Of a stretch of DNA of 64,000 nt, positions 10,340 to 21,500 are shown piece by piece. The translations under genes were made by a program, and so were the position numbers. The notes below the pieces were generated by a model that ran no database searches, was not told the origin of the DNA, and saw nothing but the letters and a program-made list of their open reading frames with translations. The first letter of the stretch is position 1, and every line of letters starts with the position of its first letter. Origin of the DNA: Acanthamoeba castellanii str. Neff (Eukaryota; Discosea; Longamoebia; Acanthamoebidae); contig NW_004457712.1 of NCBI RefSeq assembly GCF_000313135.1, forward strand, positions 772,829-836,828, given 5' to 3'.

Positions 10340-11739
10340 TCACAGTTCGCTGTGCACGCGCGCAGCGGGGAACTTCTCGGTGAGCTTCCGCTTGAAGATG
10401 CCCACCGTCTCCGCATCAAAATTGGTCAACCTGTAAAGCACACGCACACGCACACACGCACACACGCACCGCACACGCACACAACAGGGCCAGCAAGAGA
10501 GAAGCGTAAGTTGGACTTCCGCCACCGAGAATGACTCCGACGCACACATGGGCGGAAGGGACGGGGTGGTGTCATGACACTGACCTGACGTCCTTGAGGC
10601 GCGTGGGCTTTTGCTGGTGGTAGAAATCGGTCGTCGTCTGCACCATGATCTCGGCACAACGCTCCTTGGGGAACCCTGCCAGTGACAAGCGTGTGTCGTG
10701 TGTCGTGTCGTGCGCGGTCGTGTGCGCATCACAGATTGTGTCTCGGTGAGCTCTTGGGCGAGGCGACCAACGGGTAAAGAAAAAGTGTTGGGTGGCAGGT
10801 GCACCGAAGATGCCCGAGGAGATGGCCGGAAGAGCCACGCTCCGCGCTTGCAGCTCCTCGGCCTTCTTGAGGCTGTTGAGCACCGCCTTCTCGAGCTTGG
10901 TCTCCTCTTGGTCTCCGCCCCCGTGCCAGACAGGGCCCACCGCATGCACCACGTACCTGTGTGGTTGAAGGGTCCATTCAATACCAGCAATGCGTCGTGT
11001 CGTGTCGTGTGTGTCGTGTCTCGTATTGTGTCTCGTGTCGTGTGTGTTGTGTGTCTCGCGTGCACATGGTAGGTACCGGGCGGGCAGGTTCCCCGCGGAG
11101 GTGACTGCGACGTTACCGTCGTTGAGCGCCCCATGCCGTGCCACCCAATCTGTCGGCCATGCCACAATGTGTGCTGTGAGTGACGTGACTGCATCTCTCT
11201 TTGTGTGCGTGCGGCGTGCGACGGAGATGTGTGGTTGTGTGTGGTTGTGTGTGGTGAGGGGAGAGAGAGAGAGAGAGAGATCGGGTCAGGTGTCTGCACC
11301 ATTGCTTTCGGCCTGGATCGCGGGTCCGCCCTTGCGCGATATGGCGCCAGCCACGCCGCCTGCAGTTCGTGCGTTAGTGCATCAGTGAGCGGACGTCAAG
11401 CCCAGCGAGTGGGCTGGTGAAGCTGGAGGCGTACCGCCGTGCCGGAGGTGACGATTGGCCGCGTTGACGATCACGTCCGAGTCTTCGCTGGTGATGTCCC
11501 CGTGCCTGGGCACCACGCACCCACAAGCACTTGTTAGAATTTCTATTTTTATAATTAATATTTCTATTATTTTTGAGTTATTATTATTTATTATTCGTTT
11601 CTTCTTATTATGAACCAGCCTGCCTGGTGCGGGGTAGTCGGTACCGCACAGAAATGGTGTGACCCGTGGGCAGGGTGGCCTGGGCGATGGTTGACACCGG
11701 CGAAGTAGCGAACGCGGCCACACCTGCCAGCAGCGTCAT
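10340..11739 (-). CDS. Macrodomain (ADP-ribose-binding) protein
   Basis: Stand-alone macrodomain of about 210 residues in roughly seven exons, nested between the Kazal paralogues on the opposite strand. Exons read from 11739-11645 ([13 protein letters not shown]...GHTISV), 11505-11435, 11359 onward, and down to the stop at 10340. The joined protein shows [70 protein letters not shown] and [17 protein letters not shown]. These cover the ADP-ribose contacts: GDIT aspartate, NAAN, the GGG-V-GAI loop and SSGIFGFP. The sequence is closer to the archaeal AF1521-like class than to MacroD, judging by HGGGVAGAI. Likely reads or removes ADP-ribose, or processes Appr-1''-p. The start is uncertain; a longer 5' exon is possible. 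Confidence 0.88.
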
Positions 11740-12298
11740 CCTGAACCACACACGAATTAATCAAAGGCTGCGCTGGGGCAAGATTGATCAATTCTTCATC
11801 CAAGGTGGAGACACACTGCACGAGGAGAAGCCCAACTGCCAACCTGACAGGATTGCTCACGAGGTGGGTCATTCTCGCACCGCCCCCAGCCGCTGCCGCC
11901 CTGTTGGACGCTCCCCAGGTTGCTCGCCTCATCTTTGTTTTTCTTTTCCTCTGATCAGAGTGGTTGCAGCTAAACTTGAACCAGACGCTTGCACGAATGT
12001 AGGACTCTTGTTGGGTGCTGCCCAAGCCTGCTGTAGTGCAGAGAAGCCAACACACGTGTTGCCCACTTGAGCTCTGTTTTATGGTTGGTGCTCTCCTCCA
12101 AGCTTTGTCAGCTGCCAATCTCGGCTTTGGCCACTCCGACAAAAGGCGCCTGGAGTCGGAGCCGATGCTTAGAGTTCTGCTCTCCTTTATATATATACAT
12201 GCCCGCAGCCCCCGGCCTCTCCAACCATCACTACCACCAACAACCCATAAACACCCAACACCCTCTGGCCATCCTACCCACAACAAACTCATCAGCTC
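11740..12298. promoter_or_regulatory. Divergent promoter region of macrodomain gene and Kazal gene B
   Basis: 559 bp without a supported gene. It contains TTTTATGGTTGG (12075-12086), AAAAGGCGCCTGGAG (12141-12155) and an extended TATA (TTTATATATATACAT, 12186-12200). The first two elements also occur, in the same order, upstream of Kazal gene A, so the promoters were duplicated along with the genes. Confidence 0.65.
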
Positions 12299-13360
12299 AT
12301 GGCCAGGATTCCCTTGACTCTCGCTGTGTTGTGCGTCCTGGTGGCACTTGCTGCTGGTCAGTCCCATCGCCCATGCCAACTGCGCGACCCTTCGGCTTGT
12401 CCCCAAGGCGAGTACTGCGCCCTCGCGTTCGGCCAATGCGGCGACGTACCACATCACCCCCCCCCCTAATCACTTCATGAACCACTTCTTCCTTCCTCGT
12501 CAAAGAGTTCGTCAACAAGAGTTCATCAACTCTGTTCTGGGGCGGTGCAGTTGAGCGGAACGTGCGAGGACGTGCCCACGCAGTGCGGAGAGATCTACGT
12601 GCCCGTGTGCGGCTGCGATGGCCGCAACTACGGCAACCACTGCAAGGCCAGGCAGCACGCCGTCTCAGTCCGCTCGCTGGGCGAGTGCCCCAGCGGCCCT
12701 CAGGAGCCCTGGTACCCTCTTCTGCGGATGCTTCTGCATCTTCAGCGTTTCTTTGTTACCATCCTCACCAACGTTGCAGCCCTGAGCTGAGGGAGCTGTG
12801 CGCTCAGCTGGAGGAACGCGTCGACCTCTACGCCAGCGAGCTCTACGCGAACGACGGGCTGGGCGCCCCTCTGGACTACGCCCGGGTGAACTGGACCACT
12901 GTTGAGCAGTACATCGCCACCAACAACTTCCGCGTAGAGGACTACAGCCTCGTACCGTCCTCTTCTTCTTCATTTCCCTCTTCTTCGCCTTCACCGCCAT
13001 ACCACAGCCTGCTGACGATGATCGGCACTGATGAATGTTGTAATGATGCAGTTCTCGTCCGCTGGCGTCTACTCCAACATCAGGACCTACTGGCGCGCGC
13101 TCAACACGGCCAACAGCCTGTTCCCGCTGGTCGAGGCAAGTGTAGACTGGACGACGTGCGACCCGTTCGCCCGGCGCGTGGTGTCGCAGCACCGCGAGGT
13201 CTACGGCCGCGCCCGCTGGGGCGGACCCATCGAGAAGGAGACCAGCACCTCGCTCTACGTGTTCGAGTTCGAGCCCAACGGGCTGCGGCTCACCAAGCAC
13301 GCCTTCTGGACATCGGCCAACCTCGCAGACCTCGTCGGCGACGACAGGGCCCAACGCTAG
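12299..13360 (+). CDS. Secreted Kazal-domain protein B (paralogue of A)
   Basis: Same four-exon structure as paralogue A (12299-12445, 12551-12711, 12780-12951, 13052-13360), with identical intron phases. Signal peptide MARIPLTLAVLCVLVALAAG; Cys segment DPSACPQGEYCALAFGQCGD; Kazal domain with VCGCDGRNYGNHCKA; then the same C-terminal domain ([61 protein letters not shown]). It lacks the Gly/Asn tail and ends soon after the shared domain (DDRAQR). The P1-region residues before VCGCDG differ from A (GEIYVP versus IEIFDP), so target proteases may differ. The genes are a tandem duplication with a macrodomain gene on the opposite strand between them. Confidence 0.88.
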
Positions 13361-13492
13361 TCTCCCACAGAGCGCCACTTGGGCGATGTAATCGTCAGTT
13401 CTCCGTTAAAAGCTATGGCGGTGAGTCACGACAGAACGGGGCGGGAAGGTGTGGCTAGAGGGGATATGCTGAGGGGAAGGCGCAGCGGGGCT

Positions 13493-14116
13493 TCATTCGA
13501 ATCGCCTGAAGGAGGCAAGGTCATTGAGCACGCTCTGGAGCTCCTCGTCGTCGAATCGCTTGGCCAGCGACGGGATGAGTGACTTGGCCTCCTCGGCAGT
13601 CTCCGGGCACAGGTTGCTGAGCGCGGCGATCTCGAACTCCTCCAGCTCCTTCTCCGTGAGCAGGCTGGTGGTGGAGACGAGTCAGACAACGGCACCGACC
13701 TACCACGCGCACAGGTGGGGAAGGGGCGGGCGGGTACCTGCGCACTTCCTTCACGGCAGCCTTGGTCTTGTAGCGGCTAAACCGCTGCACGTACGACAAG
13801 GTCTTGAGGAACACACTGCAGAAGGTGTGTGGTGTGAGCAGCCACACGGTGGCGGAAGGGAAAAAAGACAGCAGGCAGACGTACTTGGAGAGCTCGGCCT
13901 CTCCCTCCTCTTGCACTGCAGCCGTCTGCTGTCGATGCTCCAAAAGAATGGCGACCTCCGAGTTGAGCAAGCAGTTTGCATTTTGGAAATCTAGGAGGGG
14001 GGGAGCAAGCAATTTAGATCCTTGCCTCACGCGAAGAACATTCATAATTATTCTTGGTACGCACCAAGTCCCAGCCTCAAGAGCGACGCATCTTCTTCCT
14101 CCTGTTGTGCGGCCAT
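13493..14116 (-). CDS. RPB4: RNA polymerase II subunit RPB4
   Basis: Small Pol II stalk subunit that pairs with RPB7. Four exons: MAAQQEEEDASLLRLGL (from 14116), NANCLLNSEVAILLEHRQQ, VFLKTLSYVQRFSRYKTKAA, and the C-terminal exon ending at 13493. The last exon carries the family signature ANLCPETAEEAK-like SNLCPETAEEAKSLIPSLAK followed by RFDDEELQSVLNDL. The predicted length of about 140 residues fits RPB4. It is divergent from the Mdm31-like gene across about 170 bp. Confidence 0.93.
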
Positions 14117-14283
14117 TCTGCTCCTATCTTTGAACAAACGACAACGAAACGGCTCTCGCTAAATTTTTGAAACGCATTTCGGAAACGAGCTTGTTGAGGA
14201 ATTCCAGGAACATCGAAGTATTGGGCTCTTGGGTTTTCGCACGTGCGGCCACACACAGCATTCGAGATCACAAAGTGTCACCA

Positions 14284-17200
14284 ATGTGGAGGAGAGCACA
14301 CAATGCGCCCTTGGCCCCGGGCCTGTGCGGCGCAAGGTCGGGCACCACGACATTCCCTTCTCTTCACACCTACAACCGGTTCCCGCTACGCGCACGACAC
14401 TCGAGCCAATCGCTCAAGATTTCGCTCTCACCTGCAACCATCGAACCCATTTCCACACACCCACGGCACCACCTCTCCTCTTCCACACTCCATGTGCCCT
14501 CAATCACCTCCACATCGACAGCTGCAGCAAAATCACGTCTTCAATCGACCTCAATTCGGTCATCGCTCAGCCCGCGCTGGCCAAGTGCGGCGAGGCTCGT
14601 GCCAACGCTACGTAGTGGCCCATCCCGTTTCTTGACTGCTTCGCAATTGAGTCGAGGTGGATCGACTGGGTCATGCCGTCTCTACACCGAGCAACTTCAG
14701 AATCGAACCGAGAAGATTGAACGAATCGTGGGCGAGCAGCAACCCAAGCGCCGATTCAAACTCACCACAGATCTCAAGTACGTTCTCAGCTTTTCATCTT
14801 CTATCGCTGCACTCCTGTCTGCTCAACTCGACGTTCATTTCGTGGTTGGCTGACCCTTTCTACTTCTATGTGCTGCACGTGGTCTCTGTGCACCCTTGCA
14901 GGATTGCACTCTTCAGCTACTTCGTCATGGGAACGTATCCTTTTTGACCCCTGCTAGTAGTACTGCCCCTTCGCAGCCGCACTTGCTCTCCTCCTTCTCT
15001 TTCGCTTTCTTCTTCTTCTTTTGCTGCTGCTTGCGCTGTGCATTGTTGTTGGTTGGTGGCGGTGATGGTGGTGATGGTGATGGTGGACACGTCCTTGACT
15101 CGATGCCCTACAAAAAGTACGACGTGGCTTCTTGTGGGAACCACCACGCTCGTCTCCGTCATCCTGTGGGCCGCCAACACGCTTCAGTTCCAGGGTGCGC
15201 CTTGCTATCGCGCTCTTTGTCAATCGCGATGCCCACTAACAGTATCTGGCGTACTTCTTCTTCATTCTTCTTCTTTGTCGTTGGCTTGGTTGTGTTTGTA
15301 CACCAGGCTACATTGCCAAGACCCTGTCCGACACACTGACACGCGAGACCGGCATCCAGATCACGTTCGAGTCGGCCATCGTGCCTCGATGGAAGAACGG
15401 TACCGGCGCCTACGCCGTGAGCGCGTCGATTGTCCATGCGCCAAACAACTGCCACAAAACTGACCGCCAGGTATCCTCCGGCGTGCGCAGGTCACATTCG
15501 ATTGAACAAGGTGCGCGTGGTGCGCGAAGAGGAGGAGGCGCTGCGGAAGAACTACGCTAGCATGGACCTCACGATCCAGCAGATCGACGTCAAGCTTTCT
15601 TTGTGGTGGTGCGTGGTGCTTGATACGAGTCACGCATCGCTCGCGAAGCTGACTTGCCCGTTTTATTTTACATTTATTTTATTTTATTTTCCGTGTGCTC
15701 TCGGTCCGCAGGTTCTTGGAGGGCAACGGTCTGCTCAAGGAGATGATCCTCAAGGGGGTGCGAGGGCATGTCGACAGGTAACATATCGTTTCCGCCGAAT
15801 TCTTTGTTCGGTGGAAGATCACTCCTGGCGAGCCACACCGCGCTCTTACACACGGACCAATCTCCACCACCCCTTCGTGGGAGCCAGGCGACGACTTGTG
15901 TGGACGGTGGAGCCGGCGGGCGAGCAAGCAGCGGAGGCGAAGAAGAAGGAGGGTAGCGAGGACGAGGACACGATGACCAACGAGACAGTGAAGCCTCACT
16001 CGCCCAACGAGGCGTTCGTGCCGCAGAGCGTCGGCGCTTTCTGCTTCTCCAAACTCACGATCTCCGACTTGTACATCACGTACGCTCGCCCTTCGTGAAT
16101 TCATTGACACGCGCACACGCGCGCCACACACACACGACAAACAGTGGAGTAGTTAGTATCACACCCACCTCGCATCCACTAACACACTCCACTCTGGAAC
16201 AGTCTCTACAATGCCAATCCCAAGCGACCTCTGCCCGTGTCCATCTATTCGTACAAGAGGTACGGTCCCCGCTCCAAGGCTTTTTCTCGAGCCTTTCCGC
16301 CTGCACGCGGCCTGTCAACTCACCACCGCGTTCCCTCTTCCCCGCCCCAGTGCCCACCTTGTCCGAAGCACCTGGTACGTATTTTATTTATCGTTTGACT
16401 TTTATTTATCTTTACTTCTTTATTGTTATTTATTTGCTGTTATTTATGTGTGGGTTGTGGTTAATCGCAACGCGTTGGGTAGGCTGCTGCACGACCTGCT
16501 GTACGCTGAGTACGTGCATGGGAGCTTCGACGACTGTCTCTTCACGCTCAACAAGCCGCACCTGCACAACCACCCGTATCGACGGCTGATGATCAATGAG
16601 GACATGGACGAAGACCGCGACGCCGATGAGAAGTGCGTGACAGATCATCTTCCTGTGTTCCGCAACAGTTCTTATACTTGTGGCCCGGTTTGTTTCCGTC
16701 GCTGACTGTTCTCCCCCTCGTCCTGTCGAACGGCATCAGGTGGAAGTTTGTGGAGTGCAAACTGCAGGGCCTCAACATCGACCACCTGGCGGAAAACACG
16801 ACGGGACCCCTCAACTGGATCACATCAGGTGCGTCACCAAACCAACTAGAAAGGTCTTACATACGCTGACCCCAGTGCTGTGTGTCGTGTGTCGTGTCGT
16901 GTGTCGTGTGTGCTATGACACAGGATTCATCGATATCAATGTACACCTTTTGCTGCCGCCCTTCGCCAACACACTGCCGCCCGCGCCCAATCCAAGCAAG
17001 TACGTGCCGCTGCTCTGTCTCACCGGTCTAAACCTCATGAGCCGACGCTGACGTCGGCTCTTGTTTACCGGGAGCAGCCCCAACGCCAGGGCCGAGCCGC
17101 GATTGCTGAGCCAGCTGCCCGGCATCAACATGGACTTCAAGCTCGTCCTCACCAACCTCTCCGCCTCCGTGCCCCTGTCCACTCCTCACATGTCCTGTAC

Positions 17201-17770
17201 GCCCTCCCCCTCTGCATACCGCCCCTCCGCGCCGAGCTCGGTTTTTTACCCGCGTGTGTGTGATTCTGCGCAGACGTCAACTCGGCGCTGATCCAGCCCA
17301 TCGTGCTCTATCTCAACACCAACTACACCGAGCTTCCCCTCACCTTCCGAAGCGTCATCCCCCAGGTGCTGCTCCTTCTCCCATGCGCGCTATGGATCAT
17401 CGCTGACGATTGCGTGTGACTCACAACCAATACACCGCGCGTGATTGTGTGCGACACGACACGACACGTACAGGGCCGTTTCTGGAATGCGTGGTATCCG
17501 GGCGATTGCGGGTTCTGGGACGCGCTCTCGGAAGGTGCGGGCGCGGCCATCGAGAAGGCCGTCTCCGAACAGACGACCACCCCCAATATTTGGAAGCTCA
17601 TCGGCCTCCTCAACGACGGCGTGCGCCGCGGCCTCCTCGTACGCTCCTCGCCCACTCCTCATCTTCTTTTGTCATCATCTAACGAGCTCGTGATGGTGTG
17701 CGATGATGGTGTGGTGCAGTACTACTGGCGCTTCCACGTCCTTGTCTTCCTGGGCTTCAGCCCCGAATAA
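14284..17770 (+). CDS. Mdm31/Mdm32-family mitochondrial inner membrane protein
   Basis: Many short exons. The N-terminus is Arg/Ser/Thr-rich and lacks acidic residues (MWRRAHNAPLAPGLCGARSG...), as expected of a mitochondrial targeting sequence. It is followed by a membrane segment (TWLLVGTTTLVSVILWAANTL) and the family core: ETGIQITFESAIVPRWKNG, FLEGNGLLKEMILKGVRGHV, SVGAFCFSKLTISDLYITL, LLHDLLYAEYVHGSFDDCLF, WKFVECKLQGLNIDHLAENT, GPLNWITSGFIDI, and a long C-terminal part ending FHVLVFLGFSPE. In yeast, Mdm31 and Mdm32 are inner-membrane proteins needed for mitochondrial morphology, mtDNA maintenance and cardiolipin or phosphatidylethanolamine homeostasis. I took ATG 14284 rather than an upstream in-frame ATG (14167) because the targeting-like sequence begins there. 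Confidence 0.85.
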
Positions 17771-18539
17771 AGAGGCAACACGCGCGGCAACACAATACCG
17801 CGCGTGCGGGCAACACACAGAGAACACACGGAGAGATTGCCTCTCTCGGGGGTATTGCGCAGTGGCTCCAATTTATTGCGTCATCGTTGGTTGGCGCCAT
17901 TGCGGGTATCGACCGCCAATCACAGTTTTGTTGGTCAAATAACGAAACACGAAAACACGATAAAATGTGTTATAATGTCGACAATTGTCAAAAGTGTGTC
18001 GACGCGTTCCCGACCACCAAACACGCACAGGCGTCTGATTGTCTGAACCTTCCACTGCTTGTGTTGCATCGACATAGATCTAGAGAGGGTGCGAGCGGCA
18101 GAGCGGGGCGAAGGCGGATCAATTTGGACACCAGGCCCACACATTGCAAGCACCCAGAAAGTTTAGATAAGGGAAACCATCTAATCTCGCGCGCATCACT
18201 CAGTATCTCCAAGGCAGAGGATAGGCCTTCGCCCAGACTCGCGTGGGCCTACCCCTCTCGCTACACATCAGCTTCGCCTCCTTCTCCACTCAATCTGCGC
18301 AATCATCAACCTCTCCTGGAAAAGCGCAAATTTGGTCAATCGATTGCATCCGCGCCCCTTGTGGATACCTGCTTGCCACTTCGGGTTTATTGGCTATAGA
18401 GGTACAATCACTCCCATTCCCTTCTCAATCCATGCATTGCCATCTCCAGCTTTTTCTGATTCAATTCCGATTAATGGAAATGGGCTTTCGGTCTTTTTTG
18501 GGGTGATGCCGTCACTCGCAGATTGCAAGTGGCAGCAGT
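17771..18539. other. Intergenic, no gene seen
   Basis: 769 bp between the Mdm31-like stop and the Mei2-like start, with AT content higher than the coding parts. Short frames on both strands look unlike proteins. Presumably a 3' UTR plus the 5' UTR or promoter of the Mei2-like gene. Confidence 0.5.
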
Positions 18540-21500
18540 ATGATGCGTGGCGCTACGTTTAGGCCATCGTCAGCTGAGGAAGCTCACATGTGGGCCACCT
18601 ACAACGGCCGCTCCTACTCGCAGCAGGGGCGTGAATCCGAACAGACATCATCAAACGTTGGCATCGACGGCCTTGCTCCTCATGATGACGCCGTGTATAA
18701 CAAGGTGCGTGCATCCTCCCGGGTCATCCCCCAATCTTCGTTTCTCACCCGTGCTCACCTCATCCGTTCCCTTTCTAGCCAACACCAAAGATCCACTCCC
18801 CCATTGGCATCCCCGAGAGGGAAGATAAGGAGAGCCCACCGCCTCACATCGACACCCTCTTCCGGTACCCCCCAAATCTAATCTCAAAAGCAAGCCTGTT
18901 GCTCCCATTCATGAATGCCATTAATCTTGGGTGGCTCTCTCCCACCCACCACAGATCCTCGTTTCAATCGGATTTCAACTTGCTGGCGAGCCCCTTCAAG
19001 ACTTCATCTCTGTTCAGCCAGTTCTCTTTCTCCTCCGACTCCTCCTCTGCCACCTCCTCTCTCTCGCCGCCCCTGCCCGGCTCGCCCCTCCAGCAGCAGC
19101 AGCAGAGCCAGCTCGCGAGGGAGGCCGAGGACGACGACGAAGAGATCGACATGTCCTCCATGTCCGACCTCGGCCTCATCGACGAGTCGATGGCCATGCT
19201 CACCACCTCTTCCTCCTCCTCTGCCGCCGCCATCAACAACGGCGCCTCGTACGGCAGCGTCGCTGGCTCGAACCGGCACAACGGCCTGACCGGTGGCACG
19301 ACGTCGCCCACCAACATGGCGCCATCGCCGACGTCGGCTGCGGCGTCGCAGGCCGGGGCTGGCCTCCAGAGCCCGCCGGCGCTGTCCACGCTCGGCGATC
19401 TGCGGGGCGGTGGCGAGCACCCCTACGGCGAGCACCCCTCGCGCACCCTCTTCGTCCGCAACATTCACAGTTCGGTCGACGACGAGGAGCTTCGCACTCT
19501 GTTCTCTGTACGTTCTCGCCCGTTCACGCCACACAGTCGTCGTTGTCGTCTTCTTCTTCGTCTTCTTCTGACAGTGATGTGTGCGCACGCGTGCACGCAC
19601 AGAACTGTGGCACGGACCTGAGCCTGCAGATCCGCAGCATGTACACGCAGTGCAAGCACCGGGGATTCGTGATGATCTCCTACTTCGACATCCGCGACGC
19701 CAAGACCGCCATGCAGAACCTCCAGAACAAGGTCGTGCGAGGCCGGAAGCTCGACATCCACTACTCGATCCCCAAGGTCAGTACTCGCAACCACCACCGC
19801 CACCAAAATAGTAGAATTATGTGAATGTGGTTCATTTTTCGCTGACACGTGTGTTGTGTGTTGTACGTCATCGCGCCACCTGCAGGACAACCCGTCGGAG
19901 AAGGACCAGAACCAGGGCACGCTGGTGGTGTTCAATCTCGACCCGTCGACGACGGACGAGGAGCTGATGGAGATCTTTGGCCAGTACGGCGAGATCAAGG
20001 AGATCAGGGCCACGCCCAACAAGAAGCATCACAAGTTCATCGAGTTCTTTGACGTGAGGCACGCCGAAAAGGCCATGAAGTGCCTCAACAAGACCGAGAT
20101 CAAGGGCAAGAAGATCAAAATCGAGCCCTCCCGTCCCGGCGGTACTCAATTCCTTCCAACCGTCATCGTTCATGCCACCCACCACCCACCACCCACCACC
20201 CACCACCCACCACCCACCACCCCACCACCCTCACCATCCTCACCACCCTCACCACCCCTCACCACCCNNNNNNNNNNNNNNNNNNNNNNNNNNNNNACCA
20301 CCCACCACCCACCACCCACCACCCACCACCCACCACCCACCACCCACCACCCACCACCCACCACCCACCACCCACCACCCACCACCCACCACACCGTCAT
20401 CGCTCACTATGGTGATGGTGGTGGCAGGCGGGGTGAGGAAGAACGCGCAGTTCATGCACCACGGCCACACGGGCGTGGGCAGTCCGGGTCTGGGCCTCGG
20501 CCCGCAGCAGTCGCAGCACCTGCTGGCCCTGCCCAGCGGGCGACCGGGCATGGAGGGTCTCGCGGAGGTGGGCGGCGTCGACGGACCCGACTCGTCGCAG
20601 CCGGCGCGCGGCCGGTCGACCTCCCTCCCGGCCTTCCCCGTGGCCGCCTCGACCACCACCGCGCCGGAGAACGCCGGCGAGGAAGCCTGGGTCTACCACT
20701 TCCCGCCCATCGGCTCGCTCCACTCCATGGGGCCGCTCCACCCTCCGCCCGGCATCTACGCCAAGCGCTCCTCACCGCCCATCCCGCTCGGAGGTAGGGA
20801 CATTCACCGCACGACACACGCCTCGACACGACACAACACGACACACAGCACGCCGCTAACGTATTGACATGAATAACGACCAGGCGAGCCGATGTGGAAT
20901 CCCAACAATGGGATGACGAATCCGGGGATGGCGGGTGGCCAGCTGCCCAACGGCGCGGACCCGGGTCCCTACCCGCCGAACGGGATGCCGCGATACTACG
21001 GCGCGCTGCCGCCCATGTACCAGCTCCAGCAGCGGTTCATTCCGGCGCCGGCGCCCGGTTCGTCGTGGCGTCCCAACACCGCCAACCCGGCCACCTCCCT
21101 CCCACCACAGCGCCAGCCTTCGGCCTACCTTGCCGAGAACCGCAGTACGTCGTCGCCCTGTGTGTCGTCGCCTGTGTGTTGGTCGTGTCGTGTCGTTCGT
21201 GATCTAATGCCTCGCTGTGATGCGTGTGTTGATCGTCGACGACGATGCAGTGCCGGCGATGGGTGGAATGGGGCCGGGCGCGATGAACGGCATGAACCCG
21301 ATGGGCGCCCACGTCCCGATGAACGGCGCGCTGTTGCCCGGCATGCCGCAATCCGCCGGACAGAACCCGCACGCGCACCAGCACCAGGTGCACCCTCACC
21401 CGCACCCGCACGTCCAGTCTGTCAGCCCCGTCACGCCCGGTAGGCCACCATACAATTAATTATAATTAATGACTTTATCATTCATTTGCTGACCCATTTA

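Noticed and set aside
11591..12457. Minus-strand frame of 288 codons upstream of the macrodomain gene
   Set aside because: It crosses the macrodomain first exon in another frame and the Kazal B promoter and first exon antisense; no domain features.
20170..20395. Tandem repeat that could be mistaken for a CRISPR array
   Set aside because: Seven-base units without unique spacers, lying in a eukaryotic intron.
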